Position numbers and translations under genes: made by a program. From the NCBI GenBank assembly GCA_033549365.1, contig JAWSUF010000001.1:248001-312000 (forward strand): a stretch of 64,000 bases of DNA, written 5' to 3'. This DNA is from Acidobacteriota bacterium (GTDB lineage: Bacteria; Acidobacteriota; Aminicenantia; Aminicenantales; Saccharicenantaceae). Positions 1 to 8,560 of the stretch are shown piece after piece; position 1 is the stretch's first letter; every line of letters begins with the position of its first letter. The notes below the pieces were generated by a model. The model was not told where the DNA came from. It did no database searches and saw only the letters and a list, made by a program, of their open reading frames with translations.

Positions 1-1
1 C

Positions 2-205
2 GGACGGATTGCCGGCGAGCAGTATCGATCCACTTCGGCCCCGACCCAAACCCAGCGCGATGCCTTCGTCATCGCCGAGAAGGAGTTCAAGCCGGTCCAC
101 GACGAGTTGAAGAAGATTCTGGCCGAGGACGTCAAGGCCATCGAGGAGGGACTGGACGCCGTCGGGGCGCCTTACACACCGGGCCGGTTGCCGGACTGGA
201 AGTAA
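2..205 (+). CDS. C-terminal end of a gene cut by the window edge, BNR/VPS10-like exported protein likely
   Basis: An open frame enters from the left edge and ends at TAA 203-205, giving 67 residues of a C-terminus. The fragment is mostly charged helix followed by a tail with the residues GAPYTPGRLPDW. This ending is, from memory, typical of the large exported WD40/YVTN/BNR-like repeat proteins (often labelled glycosyl hydrolase or VPS10-type sortilin proteins) of Aminicenantes and Acidobacteriota. The propeller itself lies outside the window, so the family call is an inference from a short tail, while the reading frame is convincing. Confidence 0.55.
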   Translation, partial: GRIAGEQYRSTSAPTQTQRDAFVIAEKEFKPVHDELKKILAEDVKAIEEGLDAVGAPYTPGRLPDWK

Positions 206-209
206 ACAG

Positions 210-635
210 TCAGATCCCGAATTTTTCGCGGACGGCGGCGGGAAACGGCATGACCTTTTCCGCCTCGTAATCCCAGCCGACCATGCCCGTCTCGGCGAGA
301 AGAATCGTTTTTCCGTCAGCCGGGCGGGTCACGCGGTAAAAGAGACGGAAGCCGCAGCGCGTCGCTTCTCCGGCCGCAACTTCAAATTGGAGCACATCTC
401 CGGCGTAGGCTTCGGCCATGAACACGATCGCGGCATCGGCCATGATGAGAGAAACCCCACCGCAATCGGTCTCGCTTAAGCCATGGGATGCAAGAAAGGC
501 CGTCCGCGCCTCGTGAATGAGGGAGAGGAAAGTGTCGTTCCCGACATGTCCCCCATAGTTCAGGTCCGTGATACGGACCTTGATATCCGTGCCGAAGGGA
601 TAGGCGTCCAAGGGTTTGAGTCGAAGCCGAGGCAT
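210..635 (-). CDS. Acyl-CoA thioesterase, 4HBT hotdog family (YbgC/FadM-like)
   Basis: This 141-residue protein has the length and order of a single hotdog domain. Near residues 24-45 it carries the family pattern DLNYGGHVGN followed by an EAR-containing helix, where related thioesterases have D-x-x-GHVNN and a conserved helix. Such enzymes hydrolyse acyl-CoA thioesters in the cytoplasm; the acyl group cannot be told from sequence. Its stop lies 5 bp from the stop of the converging gene at the left edge. It starts with ATG at 633-635 behind an AGGAGA-like ribosome site. Family is clear, substrate unknown. Confidence 0.85.
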   Translation of the reverse strand: MPRLRLKPLDAYPFGTDIKVRITDLNYGGHVGNDTFLSLIHEARTAFLASHGLSETDCGGVSLIMADAAIVFMAEAYAGDVLQFEVAAGEATRCGFRLFYRVTRPADGKTILLAETGMVGWDYEAEKVMPFPAAVREKFGI

Positions 636-667
636 TTTGGTCTCCTCCGTTCAGAATATGAAATCGA

Positions 668-1066
668 TCATACAAGCTCGTCCCAAACACGGAGGCCCGG
701 GACGGCGCTGAAATGCGTATCATATGTCACGAGAACGGAGCCCGTCTCCAGGGCCTGGGCGGCGATCCACACATCGTTCAAAGGAATCGGCCGTCCGGCT
801 TCCTTGAGGGAGGCTTTGATCATCCCGAAATATTCGGCGGTTTCCCGTCCGGCTTCGAGGACGGCGACTCCGGGCTTGGCCAGGAACTGTTCAAGAATCC
901 GGCGGTTCCTTTTTTCCCGGGAGCCGGCCCGGAACCCGGCATACAGTTCGCCGAGAACAAAAACGGACATGGGGATGCGCTCGGCCCGGGCCAGCGCGTC
1001 CAGGACTTTTTCGTCGCCGGCCAGATATCGGACGTAAGCGTTCGTATCAAGCAGGACGAATTTCAT
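668..1066 (-). CDS. vapC: VapC-type PIN-domain toxin ribonuclease
   Basis: This is a 132-residue PIN domain. The four acidic metal-binding positions are visible: D7 in LLDTN, E40 in LGELYAG, D98 in LNDVWIAAQA and D116 in VTYDTHF. PIN toxins of this class are Mg-dependent endoribonucleases that cut tRNA or other RNA when their antitoxin is degraded. I chose the ATG at 1064-1066 because MKFVLLDTN is the normal PIN beginning and because it overlaps the antitoxin stop by 4 bp (ATGA), the usual vapBC arrangement. A longer in-frame start at 1150 would lie inside the antitoxin gene. Confidence 0.9.
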   Translation of the reverse strand: MKFVLLDTNAYVRYLAGDEKVLDALARAERIPMSVFVLGELYAGFRAGSREKRNRRILEQFLAKPGVAVLEAGRETAEYFGMIKASLKEAGRPIPLNDVWIAAQALETGSVLVTYDTHFSAVPGLRVWDELV

Positions 1067-1317
1067 CGCCAGTCCTTTTCGTCCACCGTGTCGAAATCGG
1101 CAACGGTTTCCATGAACTCCACGGCCTCCTCCCGGCTCCACGCACCACACAAGTCGGCGAACTCCTCCCTGTTGTCGGGCGGACGCTCTCCCAGGCCGAG
1201 GGCCTTGGCGATCAACTCTCTCACAACTTTATTGACGCTTTTTCCGCCCTGTTTTGCTCGCTCTTTGATCGCCTTTTCCAATTTTTCATCGATACCGTGG
1301 ACACTGATCGATTTCAT
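1063..1317 (-). CDS. vapB: VapB/FitA-type ribbon-helix-helix antitoxin
   Basis: An 84-residue protein upstream of and overlapping the PIN toxin. Residues 1-42 look like a ribbon-helix-helix DNA-binding domain (short N-terminal strand, then two helices containing KAIKERAKQ and NKVVRELIAKALG), followed by an acidic C-terminal part that would bind and block the toxin. The RHH dimer is expected to bind the operator found directly upstream (1337-1378) and repress the pair. The family call rests on this fold pattern and on the neighbour. Confidence 0.87.
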   Translation of the reverse strand: MKSISVHGIDEKLEKAIKERAKQGGKSVNKVVRELIAKALGLGERPPDNREEFADLCGAWSREEAVEFMETVADFDTVDEKDWR

Positions 1318-1336
1318 GGTCGCTCCGCCCCATCAG

Positions 1337-1378
1337 TGATTCATGATATGTTTTATCTTGATTCATATCATGATTCAT
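1337..1378. promoter_or_regulatory. Probable VapBC autoregulatory operator
   Basis: Just upstream of vapB are three direct copies of TGATTCAT (1337-1344, 1359-1366, 1371-1378) and a 9-bp inverted repeat, CATGATATG at 1342-1350 and CATATCATG at 1364-1372. Such repeats next to an RHH antitoxin gene are typical operators. Binding by this VapB is inferred. Confidence 0.6.
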
Positions 1379-1462
1379 AAAAATCCGGATGTCAAGCCGC
1401 ATCGAATTGTGGTAATTAGAAGAAAGCCCCTTGCAGGCGGTCCGGCGTATAAGGAGTGAATC

Positions 1463-3547
1463 ATGAAAACAGCCATTCTGATCATCGCCGCCTTCGCGTT
1501 GCCGGCTTTTTCGGCCGCGGACGCGACGGCGGATCCGCGGGACGGAGCCGAGGTGTCACAGGAGACTTCAGAACAGGCGGCCTTGAACACTTTGGCAAGT
1601 TGGATCGCCCTCGACGCTCCCCCGGGCTGGGAAGAACTGGCCGCACCGGCGCTTGCCGCAGTCCTTCCCGAATGGGAACGCGACCCGGCGGGCAACTGGA
1701 TCTTCCGCAAGGGACAGGGGACTCCGCGCCGAGTTGTGGCCGCCAACCTCGATCTCGCCGGATACGTCGTCAGTCAGATCCGCGAGGACGGCCGGCTCCG
1801 GGTGCAGACCGCAGGATCGGGGCGCAGCCATCCTCTCCGGCATCAGCTCCACGAGGGGCAGAAGATCCGCGTCCTAACCCGTCGCGGTCCGGTCGCCGGG
1901 GTCATGACGGTCCGCAGCACGCACCTTCGCGGTCCCGCCGGACCCGATCAACCGGCCGTGATCGAGGACCTCTATCTCGACGTCGGCGCGCGCAACACAG
2001 CGGAGGTTGAGGCCCTGGGTATCGAACTTCTCGATCCTCTCGTGCGGGATTGGCCCTTCTGGACATATGCGGACCATGCGACAGGGCCCGGAGCCGCATC
2101 GAGGGTCGGCTGCGCGGCAGTGGCCGGCGCAGCCGCCGGACCGGTCCAAGAAGGCGAAACGATCTTCGTACTGGCGACGATGGGAAGCTTCGGCCATGCC
2201 GGGCTCGGGGCGGCTCTGGCCCGATTCGGTCGTGTCGACGCGCTCACGTTGGTCGGCGATGGAGCTTTCGACGGTCGGCCCGTCGCCCAGGGCGTTCTCT
2301 CCAAAAGAATCGACGCGCCGCGCTGGGTTCCGCCAAGCACGGGGCTCCGCTTCGTGGAGATCGTGTCTCCGCCGGTTCTTCATGCAGGCAGCCATGCGGA
2401 AAGCGTCTCTCTCCGTGACGCCGTCGCCCTGCGCCGCCGTGTGGCTGAAGCCGCGGGCATTCCGGCGGATGAAGCGGCTTGGGTCGCGCTCCCTCCCCGG
2501 CCCGAGACATCGGAAAGGCGGCAGGATGATCTGGATCGTATCGCCGGCATGTTGGCCGTTCTGGCCGACCTGCCGGCCGTCTCGGGTCACGAGGATATCG
2601 TGCGCGATGCCGTCCTGGAAATGCTCCCCGGCTGGGCTCGTCGCCAAGCCCAGATCGACGCCTTGGGCAACATCATTTTGGAAATGGGCCCCGACCGGGA
2701 CCCGATCATCTTCCTCGCCCACATGGACGAGACCGGCTGGGAGATTGATTCCGTGGCTCCTGACGGCACGGCGACGCTGCGGGCGCGCGGCTCCATGATG
2801 CGCTCTCTCTGGGAGGGCCAACCGGCGCTTCTCCACTTCGACCCGAAATCCGGCCGGCCTCCCTTGCGCGGAATCTTCGTGCCCCGGGATCAACCGGAGG
2901 GCAAGCAGCCTCCGGCCCTGAAGGCCTGGTTCGGCATGGACGAGGCCGCCCTGACCGCAGCGGGCGTCCGCCCGGGGGCCCAGGTGACGGCCCATAAAAA
3001 GGCCGGGCGAATGGGCCGGACCCTCTTCACCGGCCGGGCCTTGGACGACAGGGCGGGCATCACGGCGCTTCTCCTGGCCCTGGAGGAGATCGACCCGGAC
3101 ACGCTGCCACGCAGGGTCATCTTCGCCTGGACCGTTCAGGAGGAGGTGGGCTTGGTCGGTGCCCATGCCCTTGCCGATCATTTCGGACCGACGATCCGGA
3201 CAGCCTATGCCGTCGACACTTTCGTTTCCTCAGACTCGCCTCTTGAGAGTCCGCGCTTCGCCTACACCCTGCTTGGGAAAGGGCCGGTGTTCCGCGGCCT
3301 GGACGGTGCGAGTGTCAGCAAACCTCAGGAAATGGAACGCATCGCCGCGGCGGCCCGCGAAGCCGGGATCGCGTTGCAGCGGGGGGCATCGGGCGGAGGA
3401 ACGGACGGGGCGCCGTTCATGCGATACGGCGCACTCTACGCCGGGCTTTCCTGGTCCGGCCTCCACAGCCACTCCCCCGTCGAGGTCCTGGACTTGAACG
3501 ACCTCCGGGATCTGGCCCGTCTTATCGAGGCCGTTGCCAAATTCTGA
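1463..3547 (+). CDS. Exported tandem M42-family metallo-aminopeptidase-like protein
   Basis: The 694-residue product has a signal peptide (residues 1-19) and two M42-like halves. The C-terminal half (about 365-694) keeps the metal and catalytic motifs: H420-x-D422, D528/D529 in ALDDRAG, E560/E561 in QEEVG, an Asp in AVDTF and a late His in LHSHSP. The N-terminal half copies the fold order but has NLDLAG (95-100) where HMDE is expected and lacks an EEVG motif, so it looks inactive. M42 enzymes are usually about 350 residues, single-domain and cytoplasmic dodecamers, so both export and duplication are unusual. An AAGGAG site precedes the ATG. Likely role: periplasmic peptide breakdown. Confidence 0.8.
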   Translation: MKTAILIIAAFALPAFSAADATADPRDGAEVSQETSEQAALNTLASWIALDAPPGWEELAAPALAAVLPEWERDPAGNWIFRKGQGTPRRVVAANLDLAGYVVSQIREDGRLRVQTAGSGRSHPLRHQLHEGQKIRVLTRRGPVAGVMTVRSTHLRGPAGPDQPAVIEDLYLDVGARNTAEVEALGIELLDPLVRDWPFWTYADHATGPGAASRVGCAAVAGAAAGPVQEGETIFVLATMGSFGHAGLGAALARFGRVDALTLVGDGAFDGRPVAQGVLSKRIDAPRWVPPSTGLRFVEIVSPPVLHAGSHAESVSLRDAVALRRRVAEAAGIPADEAAWVALPPRPETSERRQDDLDRIAGMLAVLADLPAVSGHEDIVRDAVLEMLPGWARRQAQIDALGNIILEMGPDRDPIIFLAHMDETGWEIDSVAPDGTATLRARGSMMRSLWEGQPALLHFDPKSGRPPLRGIFVPRDQPEGKQPPALKAWFGMDEAALTAAGVRPGAQVTAHKKAGRMGRTLFTGRALDDRAGITALLLALEEIDPDTLPRRVIFAWTVQEEVGLVGAHALADHFGPTIRTAYAVDTFVSSDSPLESPRFAYTLLGKGPVFRGLDGASVSKPQEMERIAAAAREAGIALQRGASGGGTDGAPFMRYGALYAGLSWSGLHSHSPVEVLDLNDLRDLARLIEAVAKF

Positions 3548-3631
3548 TTCCAATCTTGCGTCCCGGCAAAAAGGCCGGTAAAATCATGGACTCTGAGACG
3601 AAACCCAATCCATTGAAAAAGGAGACGCAAC

Positions 3632-4510
3632 ATGCCCGAAGCCGACGATAAAACCGCCAAGGATTACGCCCCGGACATCCCCCAGAAAAGCGAGGGCTTT
3701 TTCCTCAAGGGCTGCGGCTCGCTGGACTGGGGCGCCAAAAACCGGCTGGCCCGGGTCTTCAACCCGGAGTCGGGACGGACGGTCATGCTGGCCATCGACC
3801 ACGGCTATTTTCAGGGGCCGACCTCGGGACTGGAGCGCGTCGACCTCAATATTGTGCCGCTTCTCCCCTACGCCGACTCGTTGATGCTGACCCGCGGCAT
3901 TCTCCGGAGCGTCATTCCGGCCGCATCTCCCAAACCGATCGTTCTTCGGGTCTCGGGCGGCGCCAGCATCCTCAAGGAGCTTTCGGCCGAAGGCGTCGCC
4001 GTCGACATCGAGGACGCCATCCGCCTCAACGTCTCTGCCATGGCCGTCCAGGTCTTCATCGGCGGCGAACACGAACACGATTCCATCCTCAACATGACCG
4101 AAGTCGTCGACATGGGGAACCGCTACGGGATCCCGACCCTGGCCGTGACGGCCGTCGGCAAGGACATGAAGCGGGACGCCCGCTACTTCCGGCTGGCGAC
4201 GCGGATCTGCGCCGAGCTCGGCGCCCACATCGTCAAGACCTATTATGTCGAGGACGGTTTCGACACCGTGACGTCGGCCTGTCCCGTCCCCATCGTCATG
4301 GCCGGCGGTAAGAAACAGCCCGAACTCGACGCTCTCCGCATGGCCGCCAATGCCTGCCGGGAGGGCGCGGCCGGCGTGGATATGGGCCGCAACATCTTTC
4401 AGTCCGATCATCCCGCGGCCATGATCAAGGCCGTCCGGGCCGTCGTCCACGAAAACGAGACGCCGGAAAAAGCGCTGGCCCTCTACGAGGAGCTCACCCG
4501 CCGGACATGA
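3632..4510 (+). CDS. lsrF: LsrF/DhnA-type class I aldolase/thiolase
   Basis: A 292-residue TIM-barrel protein of the DhnA/LsrF group. The Schiff-base lysine is K202 in HIVKTYY, and the N-terminal [11 protein letters not shown] block matches LsrF. In E. coli LsrF transfers an acetyl group from phospho-AI-2 derived 3-hydroxy-5-phosphonooxypentane-2,4-dione to CoA. No other lsr gene (kinase, ABC transporter, isomerase) is nearby, so the true substrate may be another sugar phosphate. An AAGGAG site lies 9 bp before the ATG. The stop overlaps the next gene by 4 bp (ATGA), making a three-gene operon with a zinc dehydrogenase and a VOC protein. Confidence 0.82.
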   Translation: MPEADDKTAKDYAPDIPQKSEGFFLKGCGSLDWGAKNRLARVFNPESGRTVMLAIDHGYFQGPTSGLERVDLNIVPLLPYADSLMLTRGILRSVIPAASPKPIVLRVSGGASILKELSAEGVAVDIEDAIRLNVSAMAVQVFIGGEHEHDSILNMTEVVDMGNRYGIPTLAVTAVGKDMKRDARYFRLATRICAELGAHIVKTYYVEDGFDTVTSACPVPIVMAGGKKQPELDALRMAANACREGAAGVDMGRNIFQSDHPAAMIKAVRAVVHENETPEKALALYEELTRRT

Positions 4511-5532
4511 AAGTCGCCCTCTGGTACAACAACCGGGACATCCGCATCACGGACGTTCCTCGGCCTGAGCCGGGACCGGGAGAAATCCTGGCCAAAGTCC
4601 ATGCCTGCGGCATTTGCGGCAGCGATGTCGTCGAGTGGTACCGGCTCCCGCGGGCCCCTCTCGTCCAAGGACATGAGCTCGGACTCGAAGTCGCGGCAAC
4701 AGGACCCGGTGTCGACCGATTCAAGCCCGGCGACCGGATCTTCATCCCCCCTAAAATCCCCTGCGGAAAATGCCCGCTCTGCCGGGACGGCCACTTTCCC
4801 CAGTGTGGGGAAATCAAGGAACGCCTGCCGGGGGGATTCGCCGAGGACATCCTCGTCCCCCGGGTCTTCGTCGAAAGCGGGATCTATCCCCTCCCGGAAA
4901 GCCTCTCCTATGAACAAAGCACCTTCATCGAGCCTTTGGCCTGCGTCGTCAGGGCCCGCCGGCTGGCTGAAGCGGACTCTGCCCGCACAGTTCTCGTCCT
5001 AGGTTGCGGGATGTCGGGGCTTCTCCACATCCAAATGGCCAAAAGAGCCGGGAGCCGCGTCGTCACGACCGACGTTCAGCCCCAAAAGCTTGAGGCCGCC
5101 CGGAGCTTCGGCGCAGACCTTGTCGTTCCTGCCGGCGATGACGTCCCGGCGCGGACGGAGGAATTTCTCGGGCAAAAAGCCGATCTCGTCATTCTCACGA
5201 CCTCGGCTCTTTCCGCAGTTGAACAGGCCTGGGCGTCCTTGAATAAGGGCGGCGCGATCGTCTTTTTCGCCGTGCCCGGTCCGGACAAGCAAGTCGTCGT
5301 CCCCATCAATGATTTCTGGATGAAGGAAGTCCGGATTCTGACCTCCTATTACTGCGGACCCCCGGATATCCGGGAGGCCATGGATCTTCTGGCCGAACGC
5401 GCCGTCGATGTCGAGGGCCTGATCACCCACCGGCTTCCCCTATCGGAAATCGCCGAGGGATTCCGGCTCGTCCTCGACGGCCGGGAAGCGATCAAGGTCA
5501 TCATCCGGCCCCACGGTTTGGAGAGGAGCTGA
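4507..5532 (+). CDS. Zinc-dependent medium-chain dehydrogenase (sorbitol/threonine dehydrogenase-like)
   Basis: A 341-residue MDR enzyme. Catalytic zinc ligands C34 or C37 and H56-E57 (GHE) are present, the structural zinc site is complete (C86, C89, C92, C100), and the Rossmann fold motif GCGMSG is at 166-171. These enzymes oxidise secondary alcohols of polyols, sugars or threonine with NAD(P). The translational overlap with the lsrF-like gene suggests the dehydrogenase and the aldolase act on the same phosphorylated or free sugar, but the substrate cannot be read from the sequence. Confidence 0.87.
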   Translation: MKVALWYNNRDIRITDVPRPEPGPGEILAKVHACGICGSDVVEWYRLPRAPLVQGHELGLEVAATGPGVDRFKPGDRIFIPPKIPCGKCPLCRDGHFPQCGEIKERLPGGFAEDILVPRVFVESGIYPLPESLSYEQSTFIEPLACVVRARRLAEADSARTVLVLGCGMSGLLHIQMAKRAGSRVVTTDVQPQKLEAARSFGADLVVPAGDDVPARTEEFLGQKADLVILTTSALSAVEQAWASLNKGGAIVFFAVPGPDKQVVVPINDFWMKEVRILTSYYCGPPDIREAMDLLAERAVDVEGLITHRLPLSEIAEGFRLVLDGREAIKVIIRPHGLERS

Positions 5533-5535
5533 AGA

Positions 5536-5955
5536 ATGGACGATGAGAAGTGCCGTATCGGCCTGCATCACATCGGACTGTGCTGCCGGACCACCGAAAG
5601 AGCCGACCGCTTCTACGGAGAAGTCCTGGGCCTTGAATTCCTCGGGACCAAATCCGTTCCGGCCGAACTGGCCCACTCCCTCTTCGGCATCGACCGGGAA
5701 CTGCCGATCCGGAACTACTCCAACGGCCGCCTTTATGTCGAGATTTTTCTGATCGAAGACGCGGACCCCGCGGCCGCGCCGCCCCCGGCCCATGTCTGCC
5801 TCGAAACGGACGATCTGACCCGCCTCCTCGAGCGGTGCCGGGATTTCGGCGTCCCTGTCAGCCGGGCGTCCAAGGGAGATTCCTGGGTGACCTTCATCCG
5901 CGACGATGATGGAAATCTCTTCGAGGTCAAAGAGGCAAAGCTCGCTCACGCTTGA
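5536..5955 (+). CDS. VOC (glyoxalase/bleomycin-resistance fold) metalloprotein
   Basis: A 139-residue protein made of two beta-alpha-beta-beta-beta modules. The four usual metal ligands are in place: His in LHHIGL, Glu in YVEIF, His in AHVCLE and Glu in LFEVKE. It starts 3 bp after the dehydrogenase stop, so it is the third gene of the lsrF operon. VOC enzymes isomerise, epimerise or lyse small carbon compounds; here it may process a ketone or aldehyde made by the two upstream enzymes (inference). Confidence 0.82.
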   Translation: MDDEKCRIGLHHIGLCCRTTERADRFYGEVLGLEFLGTKSVPAELAHSLFGIDRELPIRNYSNGRLYVEIFLIEDADPAAAPPPAHVCLETDDLTRLLERCRDFGVPVSRASKGDSWVTFIRDDDGNLFEVKEAKLAHA

Positions 5956-6017
5956 CGACCATTGAGGTCCGCCGTTATAAATGATCTGAAAATTCCCAGG
6001 AGAAAGGGCAAGCGACG

Positions 6018-6875
6018 ATGGAGCTTACAAACATCTTCACAAAAGAAAACCTGGTCTATGCCGGCAAGTCCAAGGATGTCTACCGCATCCCCGACGGACC
6101 GTATGCGGAAAAATACGCTTTCGTTTTCACCGATAAAGGAACCGGCTACTTCGACGATAAAGGCAACCCCGTTTTCGATCCGGGCTACGATACCGTCGTC
6201 GGCGAAATTCCGGGCAAGGGCGCCATTGCCTTCAAGTTCGCCGCGTATTTCTTCGAGCTCCTGAAAAAAAGCGGCATTCCCACGCACTACATCACGACGG
6301 CCGGCGATTCGGTCATGATCGTCGAGCCCGCCGACCCCCTGGGTCTGCCTGCGGGAGGGCCGGAATTCGAAGGCTCCGTTCCCCTGCAGAACCTCGAATG
6401 GACCTGGCGCAACAACGCCATGGGCAGTTTCTGGAGACGCTACCCGTTCGTCCGGCCGGGGAAAAACCTCCGTCGCGTCGTCGAGGCCTGGACCAAGGGG
6501 GATGCCGACATCCTCATCACTTACGAAGCGCTTGAAGCGGCGGGTGTCATGACCCGGGAAGAAATCGAGGGTATCGACAAGCTTGTCAAGGACATCGCCG
6601 AAGTCGTCTGCCGCGACCTCGCCGAAAAGGGCATTCACGTCATCGACGGCAAATTCGAGCTGGGCCGGTTGAAGCACGGAGACGGAAAGATCGTCCTCAT
6701 CGACGAGATCTCGCCGGACGTTCTCCGGACATGCAACGGCTATGCCCCCGACGCCGCCGGCGACTGCACCGTCCACCGGGAGTGCATCCTGACGACGTTC
6801 GCAAACGGCAAGCGGACGATCAAGGGCCGCAAACAACTCAATGCCGCGGCGCTCGAAAAAGCCGTCCTGGGCTAG
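6018..6875 (+). CDS. purC: SAICAR synthase (PurC), divergent form
   Basis: The 285-residue product has the PurC order: the N-terminal nucleotide-binding block VYAGKSKDVY, a DGKFELG block near 215 and IDEISPDVLRT near 230, corresponding to the canonical KxEFG and DExxTPDS motifs. PurC joins aspartate to CAIR with ATP in purine synthesis. It is about 45 residues longer than E. coli PurC and several motif positions are changed (SPDVLR instead of TPDSSR), so it may belong to a distinct subgroup. No other pur gene is adjacent. AGGAGAAAGG lies upstream of the ATG. Confidence 0.75.
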   Translation: MELTNIFTKENLVYAGKSKDVYRIPDGPYAEKYAFVFTDKGTGYFDDKGNPVFDPGYDTVVGEIPGKGAIAFKFAAYFFELLKKSGIPTHYITTAGDSVMIVEPADPLGLPAGGPEFEGSVPLQNLEWTWRNNAMGSFWRRYPFVRPGKNLRRVVEAWTKGDADILITYEALEAAGVMTREEIEGIDKLVKDIAEVVCRDLAEKGIHVIDGKFELGRLKHGDGKIVLIDEISPDVLRTCNGYAPDAAGDCTVHRECILTTFANGKRTIKGRKQLNAAALEKAVLG

Positions 6876-6908
6876 GGGCCCGATCCGTCCGCCGGCGCGC
6901 GGTTCTTC

Positions 6909-6992
6909 CTAAACCCTTGTGATCTTGAAGGAAACCCCGTCCGGGTCGGGACAGAAAAGAAGGCCGGGATAACCGGTTTCTTGGGCTTCGCG
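6909..6992 (-). pseudogene. Remnant of a VOC/glyoxalase-like gene (C-terminal part only)
   Basis: Between purC and the next gene the minus strand reads about 27 residues, GYPGLLFCPDPDGVSFKITR plus a Val and a stop, in the style of the last strand of a VOC domain (F-x-DPDG-x-x-x-x-I). An in-frame TGA lies directly upstream, so no start and no N-terminal module remain. I read it as a decayed copy. Confidence 0.4.
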
Positions 6993-7024
6993 CCGGCCTC
7001 AATGACGGCCGGGGAGAGAGCGAG

Positions 7025-7828
7025 TTATTTGGTTATCGGCCCGATCCATCCCTTGACGCGGTAGGTCTCCACATTGCTTGCGGCATATCCCGGAGGATCT
7101 TCATAGTCTTCCCTTTGAACGCCGTCCGCGGTTAGAGGCAACGTGAGTTCCAGTTCGCCTCCCTTGGCCAGCGCTTTCAGAGAATCCCAATCATATTCCC
7201 CCAGATCGTATCCTCCGACCTCCTCATACCCGTCCTCATCCTCGACCGTGGTCTCCGGATTCTCACCGATCGTGATCCAGCCGCTCGCAAAACCCGCGTT
7301 GCAATTCTCATGGGAACATTCGACGTGATCCACATCGATTTGACTCGGCATGAGATGGACGCGCACCCGTCCCCCGGGCACAGCAAAGAGCTGGATCCCC
7401 CCCAACGCAGGATGAACCTTCGCAGAGGGATGGACGGTCTCCCGGCCGATGACTTGACCCTCCCCATCCTGGCAGGGGTGGCTCGCCGTGACGGCCACAT
7501 TCGAAACCGTGGGAAATTCCGTTTTCGGCAGACGTCCGGGAAAGACGCGGTATCCGCCGCCGAATTTCGGCTTCATACGGGCGAAAGTCCAGACACCGGC
7601 TCTGCGAAAGCTGATGTCCGTGGTGCTTCTCACGGTCTGCGGCGGATAGCCGGCCGTGAAGCTGTGTTCATTCAGATTGGAGATGTCGAGTTCCACCCAG
7701 ACCTCGACCTTATCCTGGATCATGTCGTCAAGGGCCTGACCGGAATTTGATCCGTTCGAAGCGGCCACAAAAAATACGGAAACGGCTGCAAAACACAATA
7801 CCGAAATTACGGCAAGAGTTCTCCTCAT
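7025..7828 (-). CDS. Secreted protein of unknown function
   Basis: A 267-residue protein with a clear Sec signal peptide (MRRT, then a hydrophobic stretch to about residue 24). The mature part is rich in beta-type and acidic sequence, with an acidic DEDGYEEVGGYDLGEYD segment at about 195-215 that could bind calcium, and a few cysteines (HPCQDG, ECSHENC). I recognise no family. A GGAGG ribosome site sits 8 bp before the ATG. It stands alone on the minus strand, diverging from the sigma-factor operon. Confidence 0.65.
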   Translation of the reverse strand: MRRTLAVISVLCFAAVSVFFVAASNGSNSGQALDDMIQDKVEVWVELDISNLNEHSFTAGYPPQTVRSTTDISFRRAGVWTFARMKPKFGGGYRVFPGRLPKTEFPTVSNVAVTASHPCQDGEGQVIGRETVHPSAKVHPALGGIQLFAVPGGRVRVHLMPSQIDVDHVECSHENCNAGFASGWITIGENPETTVEDEDGYEEVGGYDLGEYDWDSLKALAKGGELELTLPLTADGVQREDYEDPPGYAASNVETYRVKGWIGPITK

Positions 7829-7999
7829 TTCATTTTCCTCCTTTATTTTCTGCTCAATTCGAGCTGATAATTTTAGGATACCGGGCGCTGAAAGCGTTTG
7901 TCAAGAAAAAGCGGCCCCGCACCGGTTTGCAACCTTTTCCCTCGGTTTTGGTATGTCATCATGAAGGCTGAAAGCGAGAGAAGAAGGACCAAAGCCCAT

Positions 8000-8560
8000 A
8001 TGTCTCCGACAGACTGTGAACTGATGACGGAAGTCCGGGACGGCCGGATCGAGAGGCTGGCCGTCCTCTTCGAAAGGCACCAGATCATGCTTTTTAATTT
8101 CTTTCTCCGTCTGACCGGCAACCGGGCCGTGAGCGAAGACCTCGTCCAGGAGGTCTTCATGCGCGTTCTCAAATACCGGAGCGGCTTCCAGGGCGACGGC
8201 CGATTCAATGTCTGGCTCTTCCAGATCGCACGAAACGTTCACATCGATCATTTGAGGAAGAGAAAGGGCGAACTTCCCCTCGCCGAACAGTTCACCGAAC
8301 CGCCGGACCTTGCGCTTCTCCCCGATGCCGCCTACGAGGCCGACCGGGAGGCCGAGCTCATCCGCCAAGCCCTCGACCGCCTGCCCGTTCAGAAACGGGA
8401 AGTTCTGGTCCTCTTTCGCTTTCAGAACCTCAAACTCCGGGAGATCGCCGAACTTCTCGGCTGCCGGGTCGGGACGGTCAAGGCCCAGGTCCACCGGGCT
8501 CTCAAGGACCTCGGCCGGATCTACGGAGAACTCGCGGAGGGACAATGCCATGACATGTGA
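8000..8560 (+). CDS. ECF-type RNA polymerase sigma factor
   Basis: From the ATG at 8000 this is a 186-residue ECF sigma factor. Region 2 (about 15-90) contains AVLFERHQ, DLVQEVFMRVL and FNVWLFQIARN. Region 4 (about 125-175) contains LDRLPVQKREVLVLF and a helix-turn-helix LREIAELLGCRVGTVKAQVHRAL. An AGAAGGA site 11 bp upstream favours this start over in-frame ATG 7961, which has no ribosome site. It overlaps the anti-sigma gene by 11 bp. It would direct transcription of an envelope or stress regulon, probably including its own operon. Confidence 0.88.
   Translation: MSPTDCELMTEVRDGRIERLAVLFERHQIMLFNFFLRLTGNRAVSEDLVQEVFMRVLKYRSGFQGDGRFNVWLFQIARNVHIDHLRKRKGELPLAEQFTEPPDLALLPDAAYEADREAELIRQALDRLPVQKREVLVLFRFQNLKLREIAELLGCRVGTVKAQVHRALKDLGRIYGELAEGQCHDM

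Noticed and set aside
7898-8000. Longer N-terminus of the ECF sigma factor
   Set aside because: The extra residues are not part of region 2, and the only good ribosome site is before ATG 8000.
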